Shown: positions 9,304 to 18,746 of the stretch, one piece after another | Layout: each line of letters starts with the position of its first letter | Position numbering within the stretch: position 1 is the stretch's first letter | From: Streptococcus sp. M334 | GTDB lineage: Bacteria; Bacillota; Bacilli; Lactobacillales; Streptococcaceae | Direction of reading: 5' to 3' | Length of the DNA: 64,000 nucleotides | Assembly: GCF_000187745.1 (NCBI RefSeq) | Contig: NZ_GL732487.1 | Location: 173,278-237,277 of the forward strand | Program-made: the position numbers and the translations under genes | Notes under the pieces: generated by a model | The model's database searches: none | The model's input: the letters and a program-made list of their open reading frames with translations, nothing else | Told to the model about the DNA's origin: nothing

Positions 9304-9999
9304 TTAAAGTTCTCTCAAGCTCTTGTACTGCTGTCCATTTTTATCAAAATTTTCAGGACGCAACCATGTTTCCAAACGATCTTTGACTTTGGGCCAGTCC
9401 TTATCAATCATAGACAACCAATCCGTATCCCTCGTACGCCCCTTATAAACCACTGCCTGACGGAAGGTTCCTTCGTAGACAAATCCCAAACGCTCCGCAG
9501 CTCGTCTTGATGACAGGTTAAGAGCATCGCATTTCCACTCATAGCGACGATAGTGGAGTTCTTCAAAAACATAGCGAGCGAGGAGATACTGGGCTTCAGT
9601 TCCTATCCGTGTTCCCCTAAGCTCTGGAGAAAAAGTGACCGCCCCCACTTCTATTGCTCGGTTATTCTGGTCAATGCGCATAAGAGAAAAAGTTCCCAAA
9701 GCCTTACCAGTTGACCTGTCTATGATTGCATAGTAAAAACGGTCCTTACGAGCCAACATCTGATTTAAAAGAGTAACCAGTTCCTCTCTGTCTGTCACTG
9801 GTTCCTGAAAGAGGTAGGTCCACATCTCCCGAGGCGTATCAGAGCCATAAACAGCTAATAAATCCTCCGCATGCTTTTCCACTGAAAGAGCCTCTATCCT
9901 AGCATAACGCCCTTCTAAGAAATCAATAGAAGGCAGTGCACCGGGTGTATAACCTTCCATTGACTCACCAATCATCTGACCATATTCATTTACTGGCAT
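9304..9999 (-). CDS. GNAT family acetyltransferase, RimJ/RimL-like
   Basis: A 231-aa GNAT of the RimJ/RimL-like group that acts on N-terminal amino groups or small molecules. The acetyl-CoA site reads SPELRGTRIGTEAQYLLARY, and the typical RimL motif ALNLSSRRAAERLGFVYEGT follows. It is longer than a minimal GNAT because of an N-terminal extension. The substrate is unknown. The first Met has an AGGAGA ribosome site upstream. Confidence 0.85.
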   Translation of the reverse strand: MPVNEYGQMIGESMEGYTPGALPSIDFLEGRYARIEALSVEKHAEDLLAVYGSDTPREMWTYLFQEPVTDREELVTLLNQMLARKDRFYYAIIDRSTGKALGTFSLMRIDQNNRAIEVGAVTFSPELRGTRIGTEAQYLLARYVFEELHYRRYEWKCDALNLSSRRAAERLGFVYEGTFRQAVVYKGRTRDTDWLSMIDKDWPKVKDRLETWLRPENFDKNGQQYKSLREL

Positions 10000-10093
10000 A
10001 GCTTTCTCCTTGTTTTTACACTGAAAATACTATATCATAAATTACTCTAAATGGAAACTAGCACTCTCCTCCAACTTCATACTAAACACTTCA

Positions 10094-10513
10094 CTATTTA
10101 TCCTTTTTCTTTCTTTTATCCTCTAAGGCTTGATTAATTCGTTGGGTGAGTTTGTGAGTTTGCCAGATTTGATACAACCATATCAATCCATAAATTAACA
10201 AGAAAAAGAACCAAAGCAAGGGACTCCACAAGGCTGAATCCCAGCCAAAAAATAGAGAGATCAATACTAAAACAGTAGCTGTCACTAATAAATGAACTCC
10301 TACACGTATGCTAAAAGAAAGAAACTCTAGCTTTTCAAGGATTAAAGTCAATACCCCCATAATTCCACCCATTAAAAAAAGAGCTAGAATATTTTTTACC
10401 ATTGGGACAGGATAGGTAATGCTTGGATAGCACTGAGCTAATAACATCATACTCAAATAAAAGAAGGAAGCCGTGCGCATTCCCGATACAAAATAATCAA
10501 TTAATCGTTTCAT
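10094..10513 (-). CDS. DUF3021 membrane protein, probable partner of the LytTR regulator
   Basis: A 139-aa protein with four predicted membrane helices and a charged C-terminal tail rich in Lys, matching DUF3021. Genes of this family habitually sit directly downstream of a stand-alone LytTR gene. In S. mutans the comparable HdrM and BrsM membrane proteins hold their LytTR partners HdrR and BrsR inactive (established knowledge); the same role here is inference. It is 9 bp downstream of the LytTR gene and ends the operon. Confidence 0.8.
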   Translation of the reverse strand: MKRLIDYFVSGMRTASFFYLSMMLLAQCYPSITYPVPMVKNILALFLMGGIMGVLTLILEKLEFLSFSIRVGVHLLVTATVLVLISLFFGWDSALWSPLLWFFFLLIYGLIWLYQIWQTHKLTQRINQALEDKRKKKDK

Positions 10514-10522
10514 GATTTTCTC

Positions 10523-10978
10523 CTATAAACCTAGATAATTCATTAAGGACTTAACGTATTTCCGACTCACACTAGATTTGATGCCCCGAGTCATTTTAGC
10601 CATCATGTTCCCTGAAAAACTATCTGATAACGATTCTAAGTGGTCAATGTTTATAATTGAATGGCGTGATATCTGTATAAAGTTACGCCGATTAATCCGA
10701 TTCTGAAAATTTATCAATGTTTCCTTAGTTTTATAAATCCCATCTACCGTATAAATGGTTAATAAATTCTTGTCAATATCAGCTAGAATAAGATCCTCAC
10801 TCTTCACCATGACCAGATAATCATCCGTTCGAATAGGAATGGTCACCTGATTGGTCGTTGAAAATTGTTCTAAATACTCCATGATTTCCCTTGCTTGGTC
10901 AGTTAACTGAGCTGCCTGAATTACAATCTGTGGGTCCTTTTCGGAAAACTCTGTCTTCATTTCAAAACGAATCTTCAT
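10523..10978 (-). CDS. LytTR-domain transcription regulator
   Basis: A 151-aa protein with a short N-terminal segment and a C-terminal LytTR DNA-binding domain (about residues 48-148; includes ILADIDKNLLTIYTVDG and NFIQISRHSIINIDHLESL). It lacks a receiver domain, so it is not a classical response regulator. LytTR proteins bind pairs of about 9-bp direct repeats; a matching pair lies upstream of this operon (12772-12800), suggesting autoregulation. Confidence 0.9.
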   Translation of the reverse strand: MKIRFEMKTEFSEKDPQIVIQAAQLTDQAREIMEYLEQFSTTNQVTIPIRTDDYLVMVKSEDLILADIDKNLLTIYTVDGIYKTKETLINFQNRINRRNFIQISRHSIINIDHLESLSDSFSGNMMAKMTRGIKSSVSRKYVKSLMNYLGL

Positions 10979-10996
10979 TTTCTCTCCAATATACTT

Positions 10997-11839
10997 TTAT
11001 TTTCTCCTGCTAAACACTTTAACAAATAAAAGCCAAAGAAGAATAGCGACGAGACTGATAATAACCACTATAAAGTATGTCTCTTCCTTTGTCAATAGTT
11101 CTTGCCAGTTGATTTGGATTCCCATTTTTTCTTGAAATTCCTTTAACAAGCTGCTATTTCCTGTAAATGCGGTCTCTAAGTGCTCTTTCATTAAAATTTG
11201 TCGATAAAGAGAAGCAATATAAGTTGCAGGGGTACACTTCATGATAATCTGTGCAAAATCAGGTAAAACTCCAATAGGGGCATAAGTTCCTACTAAAAAT
11301 CCAGAAGCAGTTCCCACTATAGTTGCCAGTTTGCCAAGACTATCTACAGATTGAAAACGATAAATCAAGAGAATATTTATCAAACTTGAAAGCAGACTAC
11401 TTAACAACATAATCAAAGCAATTTCCGGTAAATGACTGATAACTGGACTTTCTTTAAAATAAAGCCCCATAACAGCAAACATAAACACCTGCATGACAAA
11501 AGAGATGGCAATACTACTGATTAGATAGGACACCTGTAAACCCCAGCTACCTAAATCTGTCAAGAAGAGATCTTGATCCACTTGATTTTCACGATCCTGT
11601 ACCATTTGTGTAAGAGCCGTAAAACTGGTTGTAATCCCAGTCACAGCCAAGGTCCCACCCATCAGCCAGTTATTTAAAAGATTCGTATTATCAGGGAGTT
11701 GAGACCAAGCGTCTGTCAAGTTCTTCTGCAAAAAAATGATATAAAGGAGGAAGGAAATCAATGCCCCCAATAATGAGAAAAATACTCCTGAACGATTACG
11801 AAAATATAAGATAAAATTCCGTTTCAATAAAGCTAACAT
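10997..11839 (-). CDS. ABC-2 type transporter permease
   Basis: A 280-aa protein with about six membrane helices and an N-terminal arrangement (LLKRNFILYFRNRSGVFFSLL) typical of ABC-2 exporters. It abuts the ATPase gene (its start codon overlaps the ATPase stop region at 11839). The cargo is unknown. The linked LytTR regulator suggests a bacteriocin-, peptide- or envelope-stress-related exporter or immunity pump, but no peptide gene is visible nearby. Confidence 0.88.
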   Translation of the reverse strand: MLALLKRNFILYFRNRSGVFFSLLGALISFLLYIIFLQKNLTDAWSQLPDNTNLLNNWLMGGTLAVTGITTSFTALTQMVQDRENQVDQDLFLTDLGSWGLQVSYLISSIAISFVMQVFMFAVMGLYFKESPVISHLPEIALIMLLSSLLSSLINILLIYRFQSVDSLGKLATIVGTASGFLVGTYAPIGVLPDFAQIIMKCTPATYIASLYRQILMKEHLETAFTGNSSLLKEFQEKMGIQINWQELLTKEETYFIVVIISLVAILLWLLFVKVFSRRK

Positions 11840-12705
11840 TAGCGAACCTCTCTTCCTGTAAGTGCAATAAAGGCATCATCCATGGTACCTGGACGAAACT
11901 CAAAAGAATCAATTTCTTCTCGTACTTTTGCCAAATATTCAATAGCTTCCAGTGATGTCCTTGGATAAAAAAGATATTCCAACTCATTTTCTTCCTTTAC
12001 GGTCATTCCAGTCTGTAGCAACTTTTCTAAATCCTTCATTTCTTTAAAACGAATTTTTAGAATATTAGATGCATACTGACTTTTAATAGCCGTCGCAGAA
12101 CCTTGCGCAATCACTTTCCCATGATCAACGATATAAATCTGATCAGCTTCATCCGCTTCATCCAGATAATGAGTCGTTAAGATAATAGTCATCCCTTCAT
12201 CCTTTTGTAGCCGAGACAGTAAATCCCAAATGGCTTTGCGAGTCTGAATATCTAGACCTGTCGTTGGTTCATCTAAGAAAAGAATATCTGGCTGTGAAAG
12301 AAGAGCACGCGCAATATCAACCCTACGTTTTTGCCCACCTGACAAAGTCCCATATAGTTGCTTCTGGAAAGCAGTCAAACCCAGTTGATGGATCAAATCA
12401 TCCACACGACTTGCTCCCATTCCCTTATACTGTTGAGCACGAATCGTGAGATTTTCCCTAACCGTCAACATCTCATCCAGTACACTAGCTTGAAAAACAA
12501 CTCCTATTTTCGTATTTGGCGCATATCGAATCTGACCTTTTGTAGGCTTTTTCAAACCGATTAACATGGAAATGGTGGTTGATTTTCCTGCACCATTGGG
12601 ACCCAAAATAGCATTAAAACTCCCTTTTTCAAACTCTAACTGAATATCGTCAACAGCCATATAATCGCCGTACCGTTTAGTCAAATGTTTAACTTGTAAA
12701 ATCAT
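11839..12705 (-). CDS. ABC transporter ATP-binding protein
   Basis: A 288-aa ATPase with Walker A GPNGAGKST (about residue 35), Q-loop VVFQAS, signature LSGGQKRRVDIARALL, Walker [13 protein letters not shown] and the H-loop (TTHYLDEADEAD). The C-terminal extension is of the DrrA/CcmA type that pairs with ABC-2 permeases. It is the first gene of the ATPase-permease-LytTR-DUF3021 operon. Confidence 0.93.
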   Translation of the reverse strand: MILQVKHLTKRYGDYMAVDDIQLEFEKGSFNAILGPNGAGKSTTISMLIGLKKPTKGQIRYAPNTKIGVVFQASVLDEMLTVRENLTIRAQQYKGMGASRVDDLIHQLGLTAFQKQLYGTLSGGQKRRVDIARALLSQPDILFLDEPTTGLDIQTRKAIWDLLSRLQKDEGMTIILTTHYLDEADEADQIYIVDHGKVIAQGSATAIKSQYASNILKIRFKEMKDLEKLLQTGMTVKEENELEYLFYPRTSLEAIEYLAKVREEIDSFEFRPGTMDDAFIALTGREVR

Positions 12706-12771
12706 ATTTATTTCCTCCTCTTTACCTCACCAGTTTAACAAAAAGTATGAAAGAAAAATCGACTTTTGAGA

Positions 12772-12800
12772 TAAGTGGTTAAAATGAGAGGTTAAGTGGT
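12772..12800 (-). promoter_or_regulatory. Candidate LytTR operator: two direct repeats 21 bp apart
   Basis: ACCACTTA occurs twice on the minus strand (12793-12800 and 12772-12779), start-to-start distance 21 bp, two helical turns. This is the arrangement expected for a LytTR dimer, and it lies 67-95 bp upstream of the ATPase start. A promoter probably lies between the repeats and the GAGGAGG ribosome site, but no strong -10 stands out. Confidence 0.65.
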
Positions 12801-12833
12801 GAGATGATGGAAACAGAATTATATTTTTCCTTC

Positions 12834-12868
12834 AAAAAATCCTCCAGATTCTACTCTGAAGGATTCCT
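12834..12868 (-). terminator. leuS terminator
   Basis: On the minus strand, AATCCTTCAGA-loop-TCTGGAGGATT is followed by six T residues, just after the leuS stop codon. Confidence 0.85.
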
Positions 12869-12871
12869 ATC

Positions 12872-15373
12872 TTATTTCACAACAATATTAACCAATTTAT
12901 TCGGTACCGCAATCACTTTCACGATTTCCTTACCGTCAATTTCTGCTTTGACTTTTTCATCAGCGAGAGCAATTTCTTGCAATTCCTCACGTGATAGGTC
13001 TTTAGCGACCATGAGTTTGGCACGAACTTTACCTTTGATTTGGACAACGATTTCGATTTCGTCTTCAACCAATTTGCTTTCATCCCATGTTGGCCAAGCT
13101 ACGTAAGAGATTGACTCACCTGTTGCTGCAACAGTTTGCCAGAGTTCTTCTGCCAAGTGAGGAGCAAATGGTGCAATCAACTGAACGAAGCCTTTGGCGT
13201 AGTCTACATAAAGTTTGTCTTCCTTGTTGGCAGCGTTGACAAAGACCATAAGTTGGGCAATGGCTGTGTTGAATTTCAATGATTCGATTTGTTCAGTAAC
13301 AGCTTTAACCGTTTCGTTATAAACCTTGTCAAGAGCACCATTGTTTTCTGCAACAATTTCCTTGCTTGTAATCAAACGGTAAACACGGTCAAGGAACTTA
13401 CGGCTTCCTTCCAGACCTTCTTCTGACCAAGCGATTGAAGCATCAAGTGGCCCCATGAACATTTCATAGACACGAAGAGTATCGGCACCGTATTGTTCCA
13501 CCACATCGTCTGGGTTGACAACGTTCTTAAGAGATTTAGACATCTTGGCTGGTGCTTGCTCCAACTCTTCTCCTGTTTCCATATGGAAGAAGGAACCGTC
13601 ACGTTTTTCAACCTTATCAGTCGCCACAAGCGCGCCACGATGGTCACGGTAGCTGGTTCCCAAAATCATTCCTTGGTTAAAGAGTTTTTGGAATGGTTCC
13701 TTAGTCGGAACAACACCGAGATCATAGAGGAATTTGTGCCAGAAACGAGCGTAAAGCAAGTGAAGAACAGCATGCTCTGCACCACCCACGTAGATATCTA
13801 CTGGCAACCATTGTTTGAGAAGATCCTCATCAGCCAATTTCTCAGTGTTGTGTGGATCAATATAGCGGAGGTAATACCAACTTGAACCTGCCCATTGTGG
13901 CATAGTATTTGTTTCACGACGACCTTTAACACCATCTTCACGAGTCACTTCAAGCCAATCTGTCAAGTTAGCCAATGGACTTTCCCCTGTACCTGAAGGG
14001 CGGATATCCTTGGTTACAGGCAAGACAAGTGGCAATTCACTTTCAGGAACAGCTGTTGAAGTTCCGTCTTCCCAATGAATGATTGGAATTGGTTCACCCC
14101 AGTAACGTTGACGGCTAAAGAGCCAGTCGCGGAGACGGTAGGTAACCTTCTCTTGTCCACAGTCTTTTTCTTCCAACCAAGCCACAATCTTGGCAATAGC
14201 GTCTTCTTTGTTGAGTCCATCTAGGAAGTCTGAATTAACGTGAAGGCCATCTTCTGTGTAGGCAGCTTCTGCTACGTTTCCACCTTCAAGGACTTCTACG
14301 ATTGGAAGGGCAAATTGTTTGGCAAATTCCCAGTCACGTTGGTCATGGGCTGGCACAGCCATGACAGCACCTGTTCCATAGCTAGCAAGAACATAGTCTG
14401 CAATCCAGATTGGAATTTCCTTACCATTGACAGGGTTGATGGCATAAGCACCAGTCCAAACCCCTGTTTTTTCTTTGGCAAGATCTGTACGAGCCAAGTC
14501 AGACTTGAGACTAGCTTGGTGTTTGTAGTCTGCTACGGCTTCTGCTTGCTCTGTGCTTGTGATAGCATCAACCAAGTCATGCTCAGGAGCCAAAACGGTG
14601 AAAGTCGCACCGAAAAGAGTATCAGGACGAGTGGTAAAGACTGTGAATTCCTTATCAGTTCCCTTAACCTTGAAGGTTACATTAGCACCAGTTGATTTCC
14701 CAATCCAGTTGCGTTGCATGTCCTTGATAGACTCTGGCCAGTCCAGGTCATCTAAGTCATTAAGCAAGCGTTCCGCATAGGCAGTGATTTTAAGCATCCA
14801 TTGGCGCATTGGTTTGCGGACAACTGGATAGCCTCCACGCTCAGAAGTTCCGTCAGGAAGAACTTCTTCGTTGGCGATGGCAGTTCCCAATTCCTCAACC
14901 CAGTTTACTGGCACTTCCGCTTCATAGGCCAAGCCTTTTTCGTAAAGCTTAGTGAAAATCCATTGCGTCCACTTGTAGTAGTTTGGATCTGTTGTATTGA
15001 CTTCACGATCCCAGTCATAAGAAAATCCAAGCGCATTAATTTGGCGTTTGAAGTTGGCAATGTTCTCCGCCGTAAATTCTGCTGGGTCATTACCTGTATC
15101 CATAGCATATTGCTCTGCAGGCAAACCAAAAGCATCCCAACCCATTGGGTGAAGGACATTATAGCCTTGCGCACGTTTGTAACGGCTGAGGATATCTGTC
15201 GCTGTGTAGCCTTCTGGGTGTCCTACGTGCAGACCAGCTCCAGACGGATAAGGGAACATGTCAAGCGCATAAAACTTCGGTTTTGATGCATCTGTTCCTG
15301 TCTTAAATGTATGATGTTCCGCCCAGTAGCCCTGCCACTTAGGCTCAATTTCTTTATGATTGTAAAAACTCAT
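12872..15373 (-). CDS. leuS: Leucyl-tRNA synthetase
   Basis: An 833-aa class I synthetase charging tRNA-Leu. The HIGH motif reads [12 protein letters not shown] (about residue 48), the KMSKS motif [10 protein letters not shown] lies near residue 612, and the CP1 editing insert contains the threonine-rich [12 protein letters not shown] motif. Full length. The leader is only about 35 nt (a TATAAT lies upstream of the GGAGAGA ribosome site), leaving no room for a T-box. Confidence 0.97.
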   Translation of the reverse strand: MSFYNHKEIEPKWQGYWAEHHTFKTGTDASKPKFYALDMFPYPSGAGLHVGHPEGYTATDILSRYKRAQGYNVLHPMGWDAFGLPAEQYAMDTGNDPAEFTAENIANFKRQINALGFSYDWDREVNTTDPNYYKWTQWIFTKLYEKGLAYEAEVPVNWVEELGTAIANEEVLPDGTSERGGYPVVRKPMRQWMLKITAYAERLLNDLDDLDWPESIKDMQRNWIGKSTGANVTFKVKGTDKEFTVFTTRPDTLFGATFTVLAPEHDLVDAITSTEQAEAVADYKHQASLKSDLARTDLAKEKTGVWTGAYAINPVNGKEIPIWIADYVLASYGTGAVMAVPAHDQRDWEFAKQFALPIVEVLEGGNVAEAAYTEDGLHVNSDFLDGLNKEDAIAKIVAWLEEKDCGQEKVTYRLRDWLFSRQRYWGEPIPIIHWEDGTSTAVPESELPLVLPVTKDIRPSGTGESPLANLTDWLEVTREDGVKGRRETNTMPQWAGSSWYYLRYIDPHNTEKLADEDLLKQWLPVDIYVGGAEHAVLHLLYARFWHKFLYDLGVVPTKEPFQKLFNQGMILGTSYRDHRGALVATDKVEKRDGSFFHMETGEELEQAPAKMSKSLKNVVNPDDVVEQYGADTLRVYEMFMGPLDASIAWSEEGLEGSRKFLDRVYRLITSKEIVAENNGALDKVYNETVKAVTEQIESLKFNTAIAQLMVFVNAANKEDKLYVDYAKGFVQLIAPFAPHLAEELWQTVAATGESISYVAWPTWDESKLVEDEIEIVVQIKGKVRAKLMVAKDLSREELQEIALADEKVKAEIDGKEIVKVIAVPNKLVNIVVK

Positions 15374-15500
15374 GGTCTCTCTCCAATTTTGTGATGTTAC
15401 TATTATACCATTTTTGAGGGAATTTGAAAGACGAGAAATGTTCTTTTAAGCTTGTATAACAAGAAAGACTGAATCGCAAATCCAGCTTATGTAGCAGTAT

Positions 15501-15530
15501 AAAAAATTAGCTCCCATTTGGAGCTAACTT
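15501..15530 (-). terminator. Terminator of the phosphoglycerate-mutase-family gene
   Basis: On the minus strand, TTAGCTCC-AAAT-GGGAGCTAA is followed by six T residues, directly after the stop at 15531. Confidence 0.85.
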
Positions 15531-16226
15531 CTATTGATTATTTGTCTCTTGCATCTTCTCCCGTCCTAGTTCTCGGTAACTACGGTCGCCGACAACTTCT
15601 ACGCTAAACTGGCCGTCCTCATATTCAAGTATCGTCACGCTACCATTATCTAGACCATGCGGATGCATACCATTAATTAGATAAACAATGGTTCCAATGG
15701 TCATTCCGTGGCTGACGACAAGGGCATTGCCTCCGCCTTGTTCTTCCATTTCTTTGGCAATCGCTTCAAAACCTTCCTTGATTCGGCCACTGAGTTTTTC
15801 CCAGCCTTCAGCCCAACCAGCTGTATCAACCTCTACCAAGCCCTCAGCCAGTTCAGCATAAGACAATTGGTGAACATGGTCCACATTAAAGATACGAGGA
15901 ATAATACCCATGAAAAGATCGCCATCGTAGGCTCCATCAAAGCTACCAAAACACCATTCTCTGATACGCTTGTCCATACGATAAGGGATTTTCCCCTGCA
16001 AGCCAAGTTCATCAAGGATAATTCCCATTGTCTGAATGGTGCGACCAGAATCACTGGAATAAGCGCGCTCAAACTGCAAACCAGATTCTCGCAAACCGAT
16101 TCCTAATTCTTGAATCCCTCTCTCACCTTCAGCTGTTAAGGGAGTATCGCTCCAACCTTGCGCGCGACCAATCGTGTTAAACATAGTCTTTCCATGACGT
16201 ACCAAATACAATCGTACTTTTACCAT
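15531..16226 (-). CDS. Histidine phosphatase family protein (phosphoglycerate mutase-like)
   Basis: A 231-aa protein with the RHG catalytic motif (YLVRHGKTMFN, His near residue 9) and a second His in VVSHGMTIG. The family includes phosphoglycerate mutases and many phosphatases, so the true substrate is uncertain. I placed the start at 16226 (MVKVRLYLVRHG), where GGAGG lies at good distance; an ORF extension 19 codons upstream lacks support. Confidence 0.88.
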   Translation of the reverse strand: MVKVRLYLVRHGKTMFNTIGRAQGWSDTPLTAEGERGIQELGIGLRESGLQFERAYSSDSGRTIQTMGIILDELGLQGKIPYRMDKRIREWCFGSFDGAYDGDLFMGIIPRIFNVDHVHQLSYAELAEGLVEVDTAGWAEGWEKLSGRIKEGFEAIAKEMEEQGGGNALVVSHGMTIGTIVYLINGMHPHGLDNGSVTILEYEDGQFSVEVVGDRSYRELGREKMQETNNQ

Positions 16227-16269
16227 TTTCCGTCCTCCGTTTGCTTCTATTATATCATGGATGATAAAA

Positions 16270-16416
16270 CAAAAGCCACCCATACAGGCGACTTTTGCAG
16301 GAGATTATTATGAAAAAGTTTAGGAGTTCTATTAAATAAAGATATTAGATGAAAATCAAATTCAAACTAAATCAGAGTTATCTGTTTCAAATAATATTAG
16401 GAGGTCTTTATTTAAT
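16270..16416 (-). ncRNA. Cia-dependent small RNA (csRNA/ccn family), copy D, long form
   Basis: About 147 nt from the CiaR-type promoter to a terminator hairpin GTCGCC-TGTAT-GGGTGGC with T-run (16266-16297). The first anti-SD (ACCUCC) and the distal CUCCU-AAAC-UUUUUCAU segment match copies A-C, but about 45 nt of AT-rich sequence is inserted between them. The size fits the longer pneumococcal csRNAs. Confidence 0.85.
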
Positions 16417-16422
16417 GATTAT

Positions 16423-16455
16423 AGTATACACATCCAACCTTAAATAGAACTTAAA
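16423..16455 (-). promoter_or_regulatory. CiaR-type promoter of csRNA copy D
   Basis: TTTAAG-N5-TTTAAG (16439-16455, minus strand) matches the CiaR consensus exactly, with TATACT (16423-16428) 10 bp downstream. It is the best CiaR site in the window. Confidence 0.9.
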
Positions 16456-16470
16456 ATTTCTCTTATTTTC

Positions 16471-17808
16471 TTAATTTTTAAAACTATGAATTGGTGCTGG
16501 GATCTGTCCTCCACGAGAGATGAAATCAACAGATGAAGCTCCATTGACCTTCATAACAGGTGCAGTACCTAATAGGCCACCAAATTCAATCATATCGCCC
16601 TCTTTTCCTTTTGGAATGATACGAACAGCTGTTGTTTTCATGTTAATAACACCAATTGCAGCCTCATCTGCAATCATGGCCGCAATGGTTTCAGCTGGTG
16701 TATCCTCTGGAATGGCAATCATATCCAAACCAACAGAACAGATAGCCGTCATGGCTTCTAGTTTTTCCAAATTAAGAGAGCCATTTTGCACTGCAGCAAT
16801 CATTCCCTCATCCTCAGAAACAGGGATAAAGGCACCAGACAAACCACCAACTTGGTTGCAGGCCATAACTCCGCCCTTCTTAACTTGGTCGTTCAAGAGA
16901 GCCAAGGCAGCCGTCGTTCCATGCGTACCAACTGTCTCTAGTCCCATTTCTTCTAGGACACGTGCTACAGAATCTCCAACCGCAGGAGTTGGCGCCAAAC
17001 TCAAGTCCACAATACCAAACTCCACACCCAGTCTTTCACTAGCCATCTGACCAACCAATTGACCGATACGAGTGATTTTAAAGGCAGTCTTCTTGACCGT
17101 TTCGGCTACTACGTCAAAGCTCTGTCCACGAACTTTTTCCAAGGCACGTTTCACCACACCAGGACCGGAAACTCCGACATTGATGATAACATCTGCTTCC
17201 CCAACACCATGGAAGGCACCCGCCATAAATGGATTATCCTCAACAGCATTAGCGAATACAACCAACTTAGCTGCTCCCATATCTGATAGATTAGCCGTTT
17301 CCTTGATAACACGTCCCATATCTGCCACAGCCGTCATATTAATACCAGACTTGGTTGAGCCGATATTGACTGACGAGCAGACCTTGTCCGTTTCAGCCAA
17401 AGCACGAGGAATAGAATTGATGAGAATCTCATCTCCCTTTTGGTACCCCTTTTGTACCAAGGCAGAGAACCCACCTATAAAGTCCACACCGATTTCTTTC
17501 GCAGCCTTATCAAGCGCTTTTGCCAGAACCACGTAGTCTGTCGCATCTGTCGCTGCTCCAATCAGAGAAATAGGAGTCACCGATACACGCTTATTAACGA
17601 TAGGAATTCCCAACTCAGCTGCAATTTCATCACCAACAGCTACTAGATTTGCTGCCTTGGTCGTAATCTTTTGATAAATTTTCTCCGCAGCACGATTGAT
17701 ATCTGGATCGATACAGTCCAAAAGGGAAATCCCCATGGTAATGGTTCTAATATCAAAGTTTTGCTCCTCAATCATGGCGATGGTTTCAGTAACTTGTCTA
17801 ATATCCAT
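16471..17808 (-). CDS. UPF0210/DUF711 family protein
   Basis: A 445-aa protein of the DUF711 (PFL-like) family, conserved in Firmicutes and archaea beside the ACT-domain UPF0237 protein. Family members share a fold related to pyruvate formate-lyase, but the biochemical role is not established. It contains glycine-rich motifs such as [13 protein letters not shown] and ends [15 protein letters not shown]. It is 9 bp downstream of the ACT gene, so the pair is an operon. Confidence 0.85.
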   Translation of the reverse strand: MDIRQVTETIAMIEEQNFDIRTITMGISLLDCIDPDINRAAEKIYQKITTKAANLVAVGDEIAAELGIPIVNKRVSVTPISLIGAATDATDYVVLAKALDKAAKEIGVDFIGGFSALVQKGYQKGDEILINSIPRALAETDKVCSSVNIGSTKSGINMTAVADMGRVIKETANLSDMGAAKLVVFANAVEDNPFMAGAFHGVGEADVIINVGVSGPGVVKRALEKVRGQSFDVVAETVKKTAFKITRIGQLVGQMASERLGVEFGIVDLSLAPTPAVGDSVARVLEEMGLETVGTHGTTAALALLNDQVKKGGVMACNQVGGLSGAFIPVSEDEGMIAAVQNGSLNLEKLEAMTAICSVGLDMIAIPEDTPAETIAAMIADEAAIGVINMKTTAVRIIPKGKEGDMIEFGGLLGTAPVMKVNGASSVDFISRGGQIPAPIHSFKN

Positions 17809-17817
17809 GATAACCTC

Positions 17818-18090
17818 CTAGATATTATACATAGCTTCGAAAATCGCTGCACTCTGAATATTGATTTTTACATTCAAAGTTTGCCCAAAAGCTTCAAATT
17901 CATTACGAAGACGTGTAAAATCTTGCTTTTCATCACTAGAGACGACAGCCATCATCGTGAAATATTCATCCAAAACAGTTTGAGAGATATCGTCAATATT
18001 CAAACCCAATTCTGCAATTTTACCAGAAACACCTGCAACAATTCCAGATTTATCTTTACCAACAACAGTTATAATCGCTTTCATAAGCAA
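17818..18090 (-). CDS. ACT domain protein, UPF0237 family
   Basis: A 90-aa stand-alone ACT domain (MKAIITVVGKDKSGIVAGVS), the amino-acid-binding regulatory fold. The ligand is unknown. It is always paired with the DUF711 gene that follows it here, and is presumed to regulate or bind it. Confidence 0.88.
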   Translation of the reverse strand: MLMKAIITVVGKDKSGIVAGVSGKIAELGLNIDDISQTVLDEYFTMMAVVSSDEKQDFTRLRNEFEAFGQTLNVKINIQSAAIFEAMYNI

Positions 18091-18174
18091 ACTCCAATTC
18101 TTCTTTTAATAGGAAACCTGAACATTAAACAGGATTCTTTTCAAATAGTATAGCATAATTCTAACGAAAATACT

Positions 18175-18232
18175 CAAAAACGCCTGCTTACGAAGTTGTT
18201 CTTAGGAAAAAAACAATTTCGTAAACAAGCGT
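18175..18232 (-). terminator. Terminator at the end of the ribosomal protein operon
   Basis: On the minus strand a long imperfect hairpin, ACGCTTGTTTACGAAATTGTT against AACAACTTCGTAAGCAGGCGT, is followed by a short T-run. It lies about 115 bp after rplQ and would end the S10-spc-alpha transcript. Confidence 0.75.
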
Positions 18233-18348
18233 CTACTATCCCAACTTATGATGAGTGTTCCCGCTAGGACCGAGATCCTAGCGGTAGACCAGAGCTAGAC
18301 TAAGAGCACAAGACTCCATCATCATAACACTCAACAAAATTGATGATT

Positions 18349-18735
18349 TTATACTAATTCAATGATCGCCATTGGCGCTGCATCACCACGACGTGGTTCA
18401 GTTTTAAGGATACGAGTGTATCCACCGTTACGTTCAGCATAACGAGGTGCGATTTCTGAGAACAATTTTTGAAGTGCTGTAGTAGAAGTGTACTTATCAG
18501 TTGCTTCATCATAGTTTTCAGATGCGATTTCATTACGTACGAAAGCAGCTGCTTGACGACGTGCATGCAAATCACCACGTTTACCTAGAGTAATCATTTT
18601 TTCAACAGTTTTACGAATTTCTTTAGCACGAGCTTCAGTTGTCACGATTGATTCGTTGATCAAAAGGTCAGTTGTCAAATCGCGAAGCATTGCTTTACGT
18701 TGTGAGCTAGTGCGTCCTAGTTTACGGTAAGCCAT
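18349..18735 (-). CDS. rplQ: 50S ribosomal protein L17
   Basis: A 128-aa protein ([20 protein letters not shown]) with standard L17 length. It binds 23S rRNA near the exit tunnel. It is the last gene of the alpha operon, 11 bp after rpoA. Confidence 0.98.
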   Translation of the reverse strand: MAYRKLGRTSSQRKAMLRDLTTDLLINESIVTTEARAKEIRKTVEKMITLGKRGDLHARRQAAAFVRNEIASENYDEATDKYTSTTALQKLFSEIAPRYAERNGGYTRILKTEPRRGDAAPMAIIELV

Positions 18736-18746
18736 TTATTCCTCCT

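Noticed and set aside
15374..15530. T-box riboswitch before leuS
   Set aside because: The leader is only about 35 nt after the -10 box and contains no specifier or antiterminator elements.
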